A stretch of DNA of 64,000 bases from Chionoecetes opilio. Its lineage: Eukaryota; Arthropoda; Malacostraca; Decapoda; Majidae. The stretch is taken from NCBI GenBank assembly GCA_016584305.1, contig JACEEZ010020495.1, positions 134,001-198,000 on the forward strand, written 5' to 3'. A program made the translations under genes and the position numbers. Shown here one piece after another: positions 1 to 12,576 of this stretch; positions within the stretch are counted from its first letter, which is position 1, and each line of letters begins with the position of its first letter. The notes below the pieces were generated by a model. It ran no database searches, was not told where the DNA came from, and was given only the letters and a program-made list of their open reading frames with translations.

Positions 1-263
1 GTGCTCAACTGGATAAGGGGCCGGCGCCAGACAGGCAAGTCATTATATGGTCGGGCGTTTGATTCCCCCACCTCACTCGCTCCCGGGGATTTTTTATTGA
101 GAAATGCAGGCGGTTACTTTCCTTCTTGAGCAAGTGGATGGGGGTTGTGTGGTGTGCTAGGTCCTGCCATTACCCAAAGGTCGGTCCTACGAGCTCCAAG
201 CTCTTTCCAGGAGGGTAAAACTGGCGATCGCGAGTCCAGCTCGAGTGGACAAGACACAGGTGA

Positions 264-342
<79 letters not shown>

Positions 343-781
343 GCCTTACATCATACATTTTTGACACCACCTACCTTTCTTGCTCTTGCCTACACGTGTA
401 CAAATCTTCCTCCCCCCCTCTTCCTAATATTTGCATTTCGTCATTCCCTCCCTTTCGTCTCCTTCCTGTTAATAGTGTCCTCACAAAATAATCATTCGTA
501 CCTCATATCGTTGTATTCTTGACATATAGTAGTAATTTTCACCCTGTACGAGAAATTAGTACGTAAAAAACCGAGATCATATTTTTGTCTGGTCTATTTT
601 CCTATAAGCCAATACGGAGAAGCTAGTAATCTGTTTTCATCACTTGTTAATACTCGTAGTCGTTTTCGACTTTTGCCCTGTTCCACTTCAGACAGCTACT
701 GAAATTTCACCTCGTATTTCCAGTAAGTTATCATTATCTGATGTAATGTGTAAACACTCATAATGTTCATATTTAATTATA
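1..781. repeat. Left edge; CA microsatellite at 266-336
   Basis: An uninterrupted AC dinucleotide run covers about 266-336. The rest of the interval has no recognisable coding or transposon signal. Reading frames crossing the run are only Thr-His or Cys-Val dipeptide repeats and are not genes. Confidence 0.9.
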
Positions 782-789
782 TATGTTTT

Positions 790-1486
790 CAGTGGCGGCT
801 CGTGGTATAGGGCTGCAGAGCTGCAGCACCCCCAGACGTACTCACTGCCAGGTGTATGATTCCTTTAGAGACAGCAGAATTGATACACTACTAACAAATA
901 TATCATAATAAAAATTCATTATATGTTATTTAATTATTGTAAATACGTTACTAAGTGAATTTTCATTAAAACCAGACCAAAATTTAAGTTACTTTCATAT
1001 TTGCTGTACGATTCATGTCTGCGCCGCCGCCGCGCTACTTGTTAACACAATGAGCTGCAGTCGAGGCCAGCTAGCTCAGCTGCTCAGTCCTCCCGTGTGG
1101 ACCAAGAAGGTTATATTATAGTAGGAGGCGGCATGTTGCCTCTAGCGTGAAGCCCTATATACCCTTTAACTATACCTAGGCAGTCATATTTTTTATCTAT
1201 TTATGTGTATCAATTAGATAGAAAGCCTGAAAGTGCAATGAGTCGACGCGTGGAATCGTAGGTAATGTTTTTAGTCAATCTTCCCGCATTGGGGCGGGGC
1301 GAGCGGCTTCACCCGATAACACAGGGAATGCGCGACATGCTGCCTCCTCCTATATAACCTCCATGGTCCGTCTGAAATCCGTGAACATCAACTGCAACTC
1401 ATACCTGAGGTAGGTCAAATTTGTGTATCCTACTGTTGTGTTAAGCTTGCAGTCCCTCCATTTTATTTTATCACGAGCCGCCACTG
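790..1486. mobile_element. Non-autonomous hAT-like MITE with 8-bp TSD
   Basis: The left end CAGTGGCGGCTCGTG at 790 is mirrored by CACGAGCCGCCACTG ending at 1486. The element is flanked on both sides by the same 8-mer, TATGTTTT (782-789 and 1487-1494). An 8-bp duplication plus a CAG-type end is the hAT superfamily signature. A second imperfect inverted repeat lies inside: about 1100-1152 pairs with about 1307-1365 (shared GGAGGC, GGTTATAT and GAAGCC blocks). No transposase frame is present. The perfect TSD argues for a relatively undisturbed insertion. Confidence 0.88.
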
Positions 1487-2204
1487 TATGTTTTCAAAAA
1501 TAATATTCTTGCATGTCGTAAACGTACACGTAGCCTACACACGCACCTGACGTAATGAAGAGAGCCATGTGAGTCAATTATTGTGTTCTGTTGAGGGAGA
1601 TGCCGGGTTCATTATGTAATATCCTTGTGTGGCTGTTCCAGCTATTTTCAAAGTAGTGCCGACCGGGGTAACTCGGTCCTTCCAACGGACCGGTTCTATT
1701 CGGACCGCTATCTTTGCTTTGGTGTTTGTTTCTATATAAATAAGAGGGTAACAGTTTTGAATATCCCATGTAGTAAAACAACCATTTTTACATTTCTAAT
1801 ATTAATATGAATATAAATATTGATATGTAACTGAACCCAGGAACCAAAAAAGAAAATGAGTAAAATGACAGCAAAAAAAAGTGTCAGCGAAGTTTGTATA
1901 AAAAATCAGCTGATTTGGCGAACTTTCATGGGACGCAAAGACGAGACGGAGTATCTCCTTGTAAGTAAGCGTATATAGAGTGCTTTTCCTCCACTTTAAC
2001 ATGAAAATATCAGAAATGCTCTGTCTTGTCTCATTTTCTTATGATCAATGCTCAGTTTTGGTTCATGTATACCCCGGTGACAAAAACACTCGCGGGGTAA
2101 ACTGGACCGTTGTAATGTAGGGTGAGTTAGGGAGGAACTGTACAGTACACAAGGATATCGTACAGACCATGGAGGTAGTATTGGACTTCCTCCAAGGTAC
2201 AGAC

Positions 2205-2445
2205 GCTCTCATGACCACATTTATAGGTTTAGAATGGTATCCCTCTAATATGTATTAGAGAAAATGGGAGCGCACAGCTGAGGGGGATTTAAACGAATGA
2301 CCCGCGGCTAAATTTTGAGGTGAGTTTTTTGCTGTTTTTTCATTTTAGATGTAATATTTCGCCACCAGTTACCGATTTCTGGTGTCCATGAATACATCAA
2401 GAGTGTTCTGGTAAAGTACAGAACATTGAGATATGTCTACCGTAG
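2205..2445 (+). repeat. Interspersed repeat fragment, copy 1 left part
   Basis: This segment matches the reverse complement of about 43465-43705 (shared blocks such as ATTTCTGGTGTCCATGAATA). The piece that follows directly in the 43-kb copy is found here only at 3355-3430. Copy 1 has therefore been split by about 0.9 kb that includes the CT microsatellite. Family unknown; no coding capacity seen. Confidence 0.75.
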
Positions 2446-2942
2446 ATAACACTAGACACCACCGGCAGTGATGTCGCCAGGCGCCAAATATTACGAATTA
2501 TAGCATCACTACTGCTGTGAATGTGCCCCTGAAGATGATACACAGTAGTTTATATCATGACTGTATAATCTACCCTGCTTCAGCGTTGTTTTATGCCTTG
2601 TATCTGCAAGTATAGACGGTTTCAAATTTCACTACTCGTTTTTTTGGCGAGGCCAAGGGAGAGACGACAGACAGCGGCTCATCGCCTTTCGGGCTGGAGG
2701 ATAAAAAACACTACCGTAGCTGCAATCTTTGTAGTCGTTACCAAGGCCGTCACTCGGTTGATATTTTTGTAATTTGTTAATGTATAGCCATAATATGATA
2801 CAGATGAAGACAAAATGACACAGACTGGCACTCGTGGAGATGATGGGTCCAGTCACTAACACCTGATTTCCATGCGGTCTATATTGCCAGATATGTTTTT
2901 TCTGCTGCAGTCACGGTGTAGTGTTACCACGCCGGGCGAGTA

Positions 2943-3177
<235 letters not shown>

Positions 3178-3304
3178 CTTTCTTTTTCATCTATACTATT
3201 TCTTCTCCCTCCTGCTCCTCTTCCTTCTCCCTCTTCATCCTCCACACGATGAAAATATTCACGATAATAATATTCACGATAATATCACATAGCTACTGGC
3301 CATG

Positions 3305-3337
3305 ATGTGTGTGTATGTGTGTGTGTGTGTGTGTGTG
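3305..3337. repeat. GT microsatellite
   Basis: Short interrupted TG repeat. Confidence 0.9.
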
Positions 3338-3354
3338 ACGACTTGATCTGGTCA

Positions 3355-3430
3355 GATGAGGTGATGCAAGTGAACTCATATGTCACAGGATGACCACCGT
3401 GGTGTTTACATAAAAGTGGCGTCGTATATA
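3355..3430 (+). repeat. Interspersed repeat fragment, copy 1 right part
   Basis: It matches the reverse complement of about 43390-43465 (shared GTGAACTCATATGTCACAG and CATAAAAGTGGCGTCGTAT). It is the displaced continuation of 2205-2445. Confidence 0.72.
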
Positions 3431-3522
3431 ACTAATATAGACTAGGACATAGACCACTGTAAATCTGGACTGCGCACGGAATATCGGCCTGTTGCACAAG
3501 GGCCTGAAGTCGGAGGGCCGCT

Positions 3523-3525
<3 letters not shown>

Positions 3526-3590
<65 letters not shown>
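3526..3590. repeat. AT microsatellite
   Basis: Pure AT dinucleotide run of about 65 bp. Confidence 0.95.
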
Positions 3591-3595
<5 letters not shown>

Positions 3596-3645
3596 GGATC
3601 ATATAGACTGGTTTATCAGTATATATGATATACTTTAATCTTCGT

Positions 3646-4286
3646 AAATGTTTGTTCTATAATATTATCAAATAAAAAACAGTAAAACACACTAAAGAAA
3701 TGCCATTACGAGACTGAAGAAATATGCATGAACTTAATATTCACTTCAACTCTTCGCCATTTAAAACTTTGCGAGTCAACTTTTATCATGAAGGGTATCA
3801 ATAGAAGCGCAATTTTATTAGCTTTCCATTGATGTATTTCGTTTTCTGATAAATTAATTACCACCATGCATAAATTAGCGTTAACTAAATAAATAAAATC
3901 ATCAATCGGGTAATTTTCCCGATTGATGATTGATATTTATTTAGTTAACGCTAATTTATACAGGGTGCTAATTCATTTATCAGAAAATGAAATATATAAG
4001 TAAATAAATAACATCATCAATCGGGAAAATTACCAGTTTGATTATTTTATTTATTTATTTAACGCTAATTTATGCATACTTCTAATTCATTTATCAGAAA
4101 ACTAAATATATCAATGGAAAGCTAATAAAATTGCGCTTCTATTGATACCCTTCATGATAAAATTTGACTCGCAAAGTTTTAAATGGCGAAGAGTTGAAGT
4201 GAATGCATATTTCTTCAGTCTCGTAACGGCATTTCTTTAGCGTGTTTTACTGTTTTATATTTGATAATATTATAGAACAAACATTT
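3646..4286. mobile_element. Foldback element with long inverted arms
   Basis: The left arm (about 3646-3920) and right arm (about 4010-4286) are near-perfect reverse complements; each carries, for example, AAATGTTTGTTCTATAATAT or its complement. The centre contains a further short palindrome (CAATCGGGTAATTTTCCCGATTG, about 3904-3926) and a third partial copy of the AACGCTAATTTAT segment. No reading frame. It behaves like a foldback MITE; I see no clear TSD. Confidence 0.82.
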
Positions 4287-4432
4287 GATATGACACTTTT
4301 TCTTCATATATCAATTCTTTTATTTTGTCTGTAAAAGGTCCGTGGGCATGGTGTGACATGATATGACACTTTTTCTTCATATATCAATTCTTTTATTTTG
4401 TCTGTAAAAGGTCCGTGGGCATGGTATGACAT
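4287..4432. repeat. Two tandem copies of a 73-bp unit
   Basis: 4287-4359 and 4360-4432 are identical except for one base (GGTGTGACAT versus GGTATGACAT at the unit ends). The array starts exactly at the right edge of the foldback element. Confidence 0.9.
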
Positions 4433-4732
4433 GAGGTTAAGTTTTTGGAGGTTTGTCTTGTTGAAAAAATAAAAAAAGTTAAAAATTATATATAGGACCA
4501 ATTTACCCCAGAGTTAGGTCCAATTTACCCCATTTAGTGAAACAATGCGGTCCGCACTTCTCAGTGTATTGCTAACAGAGCTATAATGGAAATTTGTTCA
4601 AACTTTAATAACATATAGGTAGAATACCCTCTTATGATTGTATTAACTTTTTGTTTGTTTACTTCAATAGATATGGAAACTAGATCAAAGTTTGTCAAAA
4701 CCAGGACCAAATTACCCCGGTCGGCACTATTT

Positions 4733-5424
4733 TAACTCCTACTCTGTCAAATCAACCTTATGCTAGTTTCTTATTTATATGGAATTAGCTGCTGTTAGAG
4801 GGCTCATAATTGTGAGACAACAGTTAACTAACTGTTGTCAGGTAACTACGTGACAAGGAGATAAGACCACGAGTGAAGACCTCAGGTGCAGAGTTGGTGT
4901 GAGGCAGCAAATAGTCTTAGTGCCTGGCCATCCTTCGCCTAAGTGTGCGGGGAAACTGCCCCGTCGCAGACTTGTGTATAACATATCTTGGCCAGGTATG
5001 TATCATGTATGAATCTATAATCTATAAACAATAAACAATAACCTTTGTACAGAGTAAACTGAAGACTTTCCTTTCTTCTGCACCAGAAAGCTCAAACAGC
5101 ATTATGTTGGTTTGCAGCACGCTCACAAACATCCTTTTCACCCGCTTGGTAGAAAATTATTGACTTGTTTGTCGTTGTGAATAGTTAGAACTTTTGACCA
5201 CAAAAGTGGGCACTTGGCTCCATGGGATGTCTGTATATTTAATAACACTAAATTTTGAAACGCCTTGCGAGTTTATTACAAACTCGGTTACCTGATTTTT
5301 GGGAATAATTTCGTTAAATTGTATAGACGTGAACTTTCTGGATATTAAACTTGTAACATTCTGTCAAAACGCCAACTCAGGAAAAACTCCCAGAAAAGGT
5401 AAGCTTATTTGTTTATTTATTATT
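4733..5424. other. No gene; possible solo-LTR-like segment
   Basis: A TGTTAGAGGG start near 4794 and AATAAACAATAA about 230 bp later followed by a CA-rich end resemble LTR architecture. I found no TSD, primer-binding site or second copy, so this is only a suspicion. Nothing else is recognisable here. Confidence 0.2.
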
Positions 5425-5585
5425 TAAATACATCAACAGGGACTGACCAAGGGCAAAAAAGAAGAAAAAACTCTAGCTGCCAGCCACTACAACGTAGATG
5501 GAAAGAGATTCATGAAAGTAGGTGGGCCAATTTATTTTGGAAGGTGTCTTGTCACTCCTCTTTTAAAGTAATTTAAGTTGGCACG
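5425..5585 (-). mobile_element. LINE 3'-end fragment, same family as fragment F
   Basis: On the minus strand the frame ends FKRGVTRHLPK then stop, matching the C-terminal FKRRVTRHLPN of fragment F (minus strand near 30300). The shared 3' UTR stretch (GGGACTGACCAAGGGCA, seen on plus) and an A/T-rich tail at 5405-5425 follow. It is a severely 5'-truncated insertion. Confidence 0.7.
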
Positions 5586-6000
5586 CAGTCAGGGTTGGCT
5601 CCCCTGGAGAATATGGTGTTGTAACGGGTCTGAAAGAGACCCCCATGTTACAGGTAAACACCAGCGATTTCTAGGAATGATGAAAAGGCCGAGGGTAGAA
5701 CTGTAAGTTGGACTCCCAGGTAGAACTGTACTGCTCCATAGTAACAAATTTAGGATAACTCTTAATTATTGTACAAAAGTTGTCCAGACGTGAGAGCCGT
5801 GTAATGCCACGATTGTTCTTGATTACAAGGTTCCCCTTGACTTGAATCTCTTGCGTGGTGACGTAATCCTTGGCGCTCATCACCATGGCAATACGGACTG
5901 TAACATTGTTAATACAAAAACTTGGAAGACCAAAGTTTTCAGGCAATCCTCTTATCGATTCTGAATGCTAGTAATATAATAATTTTATCTTAAAAAATTC
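5586..6000. other. No feature recognised
   Basis: A 91-codon minus-strand frame (5671-5946) lies here, but I recognise no domain in it and see no supporting signal. Confidence 0.4.
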
Positions 6001-6779
6001 AATGGGCCCCAGACATAACTACGTCACGGTTTGTTTACATCGGTGCATTGTGGGGATAAGGCGGGGTCGCCGCGGGTGGACCTACGAAGGGAAAACTACG
6101 GCGATGGAAGAATTTCGAGTTATTTTGCGCGAAATTGATATTCCAGGTGCTATATTACTGTGCTCTGTTCTCGCTGACAACACTATAGAGAAGACCTGAG
6201 GTAATGGCTGATGTGCAGAGGCTTCTAAACCAAGAAAACAGAGTCATAACAGAGCCTCGTCAAAAGGTAAGCAACTGGTAGGTACGTAATGTGTCCCTAC
6301 CACTTGCTTACTTCTTAATGAGACTCTGCTTTGACGTTTTCCTCGGTTAGAAGCCTTCACACATCAAACCATCACCTCAGGTCTTCTATATGTTGTCAGC
6401 GAGCACGGGAAATATAGCACCTGGAATATCAATGTCGCCCAAACAACTTTATTTTTTTCATCTCGTAATCTTCTCTGGGTAGGCTGTACTATTCATGTTA
6501 TGATAGTATTAAAATACCTTTTTATTGCGTCTTTGTTGTCTTTTCTCATAATAAGTAGTGCACATCATGGTTAAGTGTTACTTGACGAGGCCAATGATAC
6601 TCTTGAGTTATACCAACATCACCAAACCTTTGCTTTGATTTATTTATTCTCCATCATAAACAAGTTGCATAACGGTGACATTACCCATCAGCGGCATGGA
6701 CTGTCGGTCTACCGATATTTTTGTCCATACACAATCGGGATAAACTCGCCGACAGTAATGGTTAGGTTGGTATCGGTCA

Positions 6780-7260
6780 TTTCGCCCACATGCCATTTCG
6801 CCACACCAAGGCATTCGCCCACAGGTCATTTCTCCCACACTATGGAGTCAATTTGCCCACACTATGAGTCATTTCGCCCACACTATGGAGTTAGGAGTAG
6901 GAGGTTAGGTTATATTTGTTTAGTGTGTCGAGAACCCCCAACCCCCCCGCTAGGAGGTTAGTTAGATTGTTAGGGTAGGTTAGGGTAGGTTGATTTGGTA
7001 GTTTAGGTTAGATTTGGTTAGGTTAGATTAGATGGTTAGTGTAGGATAGTTAGATTTGGTTAGGTAGGTAGCTTAGGTTAGATTTGGTAGGTTAGGTTAT
7101 TGGTGGGTCAAGTCCCCTGCTAGGGTAGCTAATTTTGGTTAGGTTAGTTTATTTCGTTAGGGCAATTTCGTCATTTCGCCCACAAGACATCGTCCACATG
7201 TAAGTCAATTCGCCCACCTATAAGAGTCAATTCGCCCACTCTAAAGTCAATTCGCCAAAC
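6780..7260. repeat. CGCCCACA short repeats and TTAGG-like minisatellite, arm 1
   Basis: Repeated ATTTCGCCCACACTATGGAG units flank about 170 bp of GGTTAGGTTAGATTT-type sequence (about 6960-7125). The same order recurs, inverted or direct, in the other three arms (about 7540-8510, 10110-10520, 10800-11760). TTAGG is the ancestral arthropod telomere motif, but these arrays are degenerate and internal. Confidence 0.8.
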
Positions 7261-9515
7261 AGGATCATGTTCACGGAGTCATGTAACTATATCGCCTCTA
7301 GGCAGGGAAATGGAATGAGCCACCAGTAACCCTTGGGCGAAATGAAGGTCAATTTCTAAGTGTTTGGCCCACACTCTCCCACTTCCCCAAACAAGTTTGG
7401 AGACCTGTGGGAATGCTGGGTTTTCGGGTGAGGAACAAATTATGCGTCGGAAAACACGTAATTAAAAAGAGTTGTGTAGTGGGGGGGTAAAATTCCTAGA
7501 TTTAGGTAATTCCCTTATATCTAGGAGAAATTGCCTAACCAAAATAAACCTAACTAACCAAAATTAACTACCCTAGCAGGGGGCTTGACCCACCGATAAA
7601 CCGAACTAACCTAACCAAATCTAAACCTATTAACCTAACCAAATCTAATCTAACCTAACTAACCAAATCTAAAGGGTAGATAGGTTTAGATTGGTTAGTT
7701 TAGGTTAGCTTAGGTTAGATTTGGTTAGGTTAAGGTATCGGGCGGTCAGCCCCCGGCTAGGGTAGGTTAATTTTGGTTAGGTTAGGATTATTTGGGTTAG
7801 GCAATTTTCTCTAGATATAAGGAAATTACCCTAGATCTCGGGAAATATACCCCCCCTACACAACTCTGTAATTAACGTGTTCCGACGCATAATTTGTTCC
7901 ACACCCGAAAACCCGCCATTCAACAGGTCCCAAACTTGTTTGGGGGAATTGGGAGAGTATGGGCAAACACTAGAAATTTAGTTCATTTCCCCACGGTTAC
8001 TGGGGTTCATTCCATTTCTGCCAGAGGAAGATATAGTTACATGACTCCGTTACATGGATCGTGTGGGCGAATTGACTTAGAGTGGCGAATTGACTCTATA
8101 GGTGGGCGAATTGACTTACATGTGGAAAAATGTCTTGTGGGCCGAAATGACGAAAAAATTCGCCTCAACCAAATAAACCTAACCTAACCCAAATTAATCC
8201 TACCCTAGCAGGGGGGCTTGACCCACCGAGATGCTAACTTAACCAAATCAACCTAAGATAACCGAAACCTAACCAAATCTAACCTAACCAAATCTAATCT
8301 AAAACTAAACCTTAACCCAAATCTAGCTAAACTATCCAAATCTACACCTACCCATAACCTAACCTCCTAGCGGGGGGTTGGGGGTTCTTCGAAAAACAAA
8401 CAAATTATAACCTAACTCCTAGCTCCTATAGAATCCATAGTGTGGGCTAAATGACGCCGTAGTGTGGGCGTAAAAATGACTCTATGGTGTGGCGCAATGT
8501 CTGTGGCGAAATGACCGGATACCAAGCCTAACCATTGACTGTCGGCAAGTTTCCCGATTGTGTCGGGACAAAATATCGGTAGACGACAGTACCAGCAGGA
8601 TACCATGAGCAAGGATGGGTAATGTCACCGTGGTTTTATGCAATTGTTTATGGATGGAGCAATGAGGATAAATCAAGCAAAGGTTGGTGATGTTGGTAAT
8701 AGACTCAAGAGTATTCATGGCTCGTCACGTAAACCACTTAAAACATGATGTAGCACTACTTATTATGAGGAAAGGCACAAAGGACCACTGCCATAAGGTA
8801 TTTTAATACTATCATAACCATTAATATTACAGCCTACGAAAGAGAAGACTACGCCGCATGAAAAAAAAATCGAGTTGTTTTGGCAAAATTGATATTACAG
8901 GTGCTATATTTCGTTGCTCGTGACAACATAGAGAAGCCTGAGATGATGGTTGAGTGCGAAGGCTTCTAAAACCAGGAAACCCCGTCAACAGCCAGTCTCA
9001 TAAGAAGTAGCAAGTGGTGGGGACAAATTACGGTACATACCAGTGCTACATTTTGACGAGTAGGCTCTGTTATCGACCTGTTTTTCTTGGTTTAGAAAGC
9101 CTCTGAACATAGCCATTACCTCAGGTCTTCTCGATAGTGTGTCAGCTGAGAACACGCGCACAGTAATATAGCACCTTGGAATATCAATGTTCGCAGCAAA
9201 ATAACTCGAAATTCTTCCATCGCAGTAGTTCCCTCGTAGTCAACCCGCGGCGGACCCCGCCTTATCCCACAATGCACCGATGCGAAACAAACGGAGTTAG
9301 TTAGGGTAGGGTCACATCGGTGCATTGGGGATAAGGCGGGGTCGCCGCGGGGACCTCGAAGGGAACTACGGCGATGGAAGGAATTCGAGTTATTTTGCGC
9401 GAAATTGATATTCCAGCGCTCTATTACTGTGCTCTGTTCTCGATGACAACACTTGAGAGAAGACCTGAGGTAAGGTGATGTGCAGAGGCTTCTAAACCAA
9501 AGAAAACAGTCAAAC

Positions 9516-9631
9516 GAGCCTCGTCATAAGGTAAGCAACTGGTAGGTACGTAATGTGTCCCTACCACTTGCTTAAGCAAGTGGTAGGGACACATTACGTA
9601 CCTACCAGTTGCTTACCTTATGACGAGGCTC
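9516..9631. repeat. Perfect 116-bp palindrome with no spacer
   Basis: Every base from 9516 to 9573 pairs with its complement from 9574 to 9631, with the centre at CTT|AAG. The homology continues imperfectly on both sides (GGCTTCTAAACC versus GGTTTAGAAGCC). The equivalent places in the other arms (near 6285 and 12270) are imperfect palindromes. Confidence 0.95.
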
Positions 9632-12576
9632 TGTTATGACTGTTTTCTTGGTTTAGAAGCCTCTGCACATCAGCCATTACCTCAGGTATTCTCTATGTTG
9701 TCAGCGAGCACGGAAATCTAGCACCTGGAATATCAATTTCGCCCAAAACAACTCTAATTTTTTTCATCGTCGTAGTCTTCTCTTTGTAGGCCGTACATAT
9801 TCATGGTTAGGATAGTATTAAAATACCTTATTAATTGAGTTCCTTTTGTTGTCTTTCCTCATAATAAGTAGTGCTACATCACGGCTTAAGTGTTACTTGA
9901 CGAGCCAATGAATACTCTTGAGTCTATATCAACATCACCAACCTTTGCTTTGATTTATCTTATTACTCCATCCATAAACAGTGCATAACCACGGTGACAT
10001 TACCCATCCTTGCCTCATGGTACCTGCATGGTACTGTCGTCTACCGATATTTTTGTCCCTACACAAATCGAGAAAACTCGCCGACAGTAATGGTTAGGTT
10101 GGTATCCGGTCATTTCGCCCACATGCCATTTCGCCACATCATAGAGTCATTTCGCCCACACTATGGAGTCATTTCGCCCACACTATGGAGTCTATAGGAG
10201 CTAGGAGGTTAGGTTATATTTGTCTAGTGTGTCGAGAACCCCCAACCCCGCGCTAGGAGGTTAGGTTAGATTTGTTTAGGTTAGGTTAGATTTGGGTAGT
10301 TTAGGTTAGATTTGGTTAGGTTAGGTTAGATTAGGTTAGATTTGGTTAGGATAGGTTAGCTTAGGTTAGATTTGGTTTGGTTAGCATATCGGGGGTCAGC
10401 CCCTGCTGGTAGGTTTATTTGGTTAGGCAATTTTCGTCATTTCGCCCACAAGACATTTCGTCCACATGTAAGTCAATTCGCCCACATATAAGAATCAATT
10501 CGCCCACTCTAAAGTCAATTCGCCCACACGATCCATGTCACGGAGTCATGTAACTATATCTTCCTCTGGCAGAAATGGAATGAACCACCAGTAACCTTGG
10601 GCGAAATGACGGTAAATTTCTAGTGTTTGCCCATACTCTCTCACTTCCCCCAAACAAGTTTGGGGACCTGTGGGAATGCGGGGTTTTCGGGTGGGGACAA
10701 ATTATGCGTCGGAAACACGTAATTAAAGAGTTGTGCAGGGGGGGTAAAATTTCCTAGATCTAGGGTAATTTCCTTATATCTAGAGAAAATTGCCTAACCA
10801 AAATAAAACTACCCTAGCAGGGGGCTTGACCCACCGATAACCTAACCTAACCAAATCTAACCTAAGCTAACCTAACTAAATGAAACCTATCTAACCTATT
10901 AGATTTGGTTAGGTTAGGTTAGGTTAGATTTGGTTAGGTTAGATTTGGTTAGGTTAGGTTAAATTTGGTTAGGTTAGGTTATCGGTGGGTCAAGGTCCCT
11001 GCTAGAGTAGGTTAATTTTGGTTAGGTTAGGTTTATTTTGGGTAGGCAATTTTCTCTAGATATAAGGAAATTACCCTAGATCTAGGAAATTTTACCCCCT
11101 CTACACAACTCTTTAATTACGTGTTTCCGACGCATAATTTGTTCCCCACTCGAAAACCCTGCATTCCCACAGGTCCCCAAACTTGTTTGGGGGAAGTGGG
11201 AGAGTATGGGCAAACACTAGAAATTTACCGTCATTTCGCCCAAGGTTACTGGTGGTTCATTCCATTTCTGCCAGAGGAAGATATAGTTACATGACTCCGT
11301 GACATGGATCGTGTGGGCGAATTGACTTTAGAGTGGGCGAATTGATTCTTATATGTGGGCGAATTGACTTACATGTGGACGAAATGTCTTGTGGGCGAAA
11401 TGACGAAAATTGCCTAACCAAAAATAAACCTAACTTAACCAAAATTAACCTACCCTAGCAGGGGGCTTGACCCACCGATAACCTAACCTAACCAAATCTA
11501 ACCTAAGCTAACCTAACCTAACCAAATCTAACCTATCCTAACCTAACCAAATCTAACCTAACCAAATCTAACCTAAACTACCCAAATCTAACCTACCCTA
11601 ACCTAAACAAATCTAACCTAACCTCCTAGCGCGGTGTTGGGGGTTCTCGACACACTAAACAAATATAACCTAACCTCCTAGCTCCTATAGACTCCATAGT
11701 GTGGGCGAAATGACCTGTGGGCGAAATGACTCTATGGTGTGGCGAAATGGCATGTGGGCGAAATGACCCACAACGAAATGACCAACCTAACCATTACTGT
11801 CGGCGAGTTTTCCCGATTTGTGTAGGGACAAAAATATCGGTAGACGACAGTACCATGCAGGTACCATGAGGCAAGGATGGGTAATATCACCGTGGTTATG
11901 CAACTTGTTTATGGATGGAGTAATAAGATAAATCAAAGCAAAGGTTGGTGATGTTGATATAGACTCAAGAGTATTCATTGGCTCGTCAAGTAACACTTAA
12001 ACCATGATGTAGCACTACTTATTATGAGGAAAGACAACAAAAGGAACTCAATTAATAAGGTATTTTAATACTATCATAACCATGAATATGTACAGCCTAC
12101 AAAGAGAAGACTACGACGATGAAAAAAATTCGAGTTGTTTTGGGCGAAATTGATATTCCAGGTGCTATATTTCCGTGCTCGCTGACAACATAGAGAATAC
12201 CTGAGGTGATGGTTGATGTGCGAAGGCTTCTAAACCAGGAAAAAGTCACAGCAGAGTCTCATTAAGAAGTAAGCAAGTGGTAGGGACACATTACGTACCT
12301 ACCAGTTGCTTACCTTTTGACGAGGCTCGTTATGACTCTGATTTCTTGGTTTAGAAGCTTCTGCACACCACCCATTACCTCAGGTCTTCTCTATAGTGTT
12401 GTCAGCGAGAACAGAGCACAGTAATATAGCACCTGGAATATCAATTTCGCGCAAAATAACTCGAAATTCTTCCATTGCCGTAGTTTTCCTTCGTAGGTCC
12501 ACCCGCGGCGACCCCGCCTTATCCCCACAATGCACCGATGTAAACAAACCGTGACGTAGTTATGTCTGGGCCCATT

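Larger units (their letters stand above)
6001..12576. repeat. Giant nested palindrome: four alternating arms with TTAGG-like minisatellites
   Basis: The outer ends are inverted copies: AATGGGCCC(C)AGACATAAC at 6001 and its complement ending at 12576. Inside, the sequence alternates orientation: arm (6001 to about 7650), reverse arm (about 7690-9290), arm (about 9308-10900), reverse arm (about 10905-12576). Each arm holds four blocks: a terminal GCGGGGTCGCCGCGG block; a subterminal palindrome containing AAGCAACTGGTAGGTACG; repeats of TTTCGCCCACAC; and a GGTTAGGTTAGATTT minisatellite. The arms differ mainly by small indels. No transposase or other credible frame is present. It could be a tandem dimer of a 3.3-kb foldback element or partly an assembly artefact of hairpin reads. 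Confidence 0.85.

Noticed and set aside
145..522. 125-codon frame over the CA repeat
   Set aside because: The body is Thr-His dipeptides from the microsatellite; the flanks have no recognisable domain.
1650..1720. Possible tRNA-like fold around GACCGGGGTAACTCGGTCC
   Set aside because: The complementarity belongs to the TIR of the 3-kb element; no anticodon arm or T-loop consensus is present.
7140..7260. CRISPR-like regularly spaced CGCCCACA repeats
   Set aside because: Spacing is irregular, the spacers are near-identical, the genome is eukaryotic, and the block recurs within repeat arms.
6960..11640. True chromosome end or telomere
   Set aside because: The TTAGG-like arrays are degenerate, internal, inverted relative to each other and embedded in a repeated palindromic unit.
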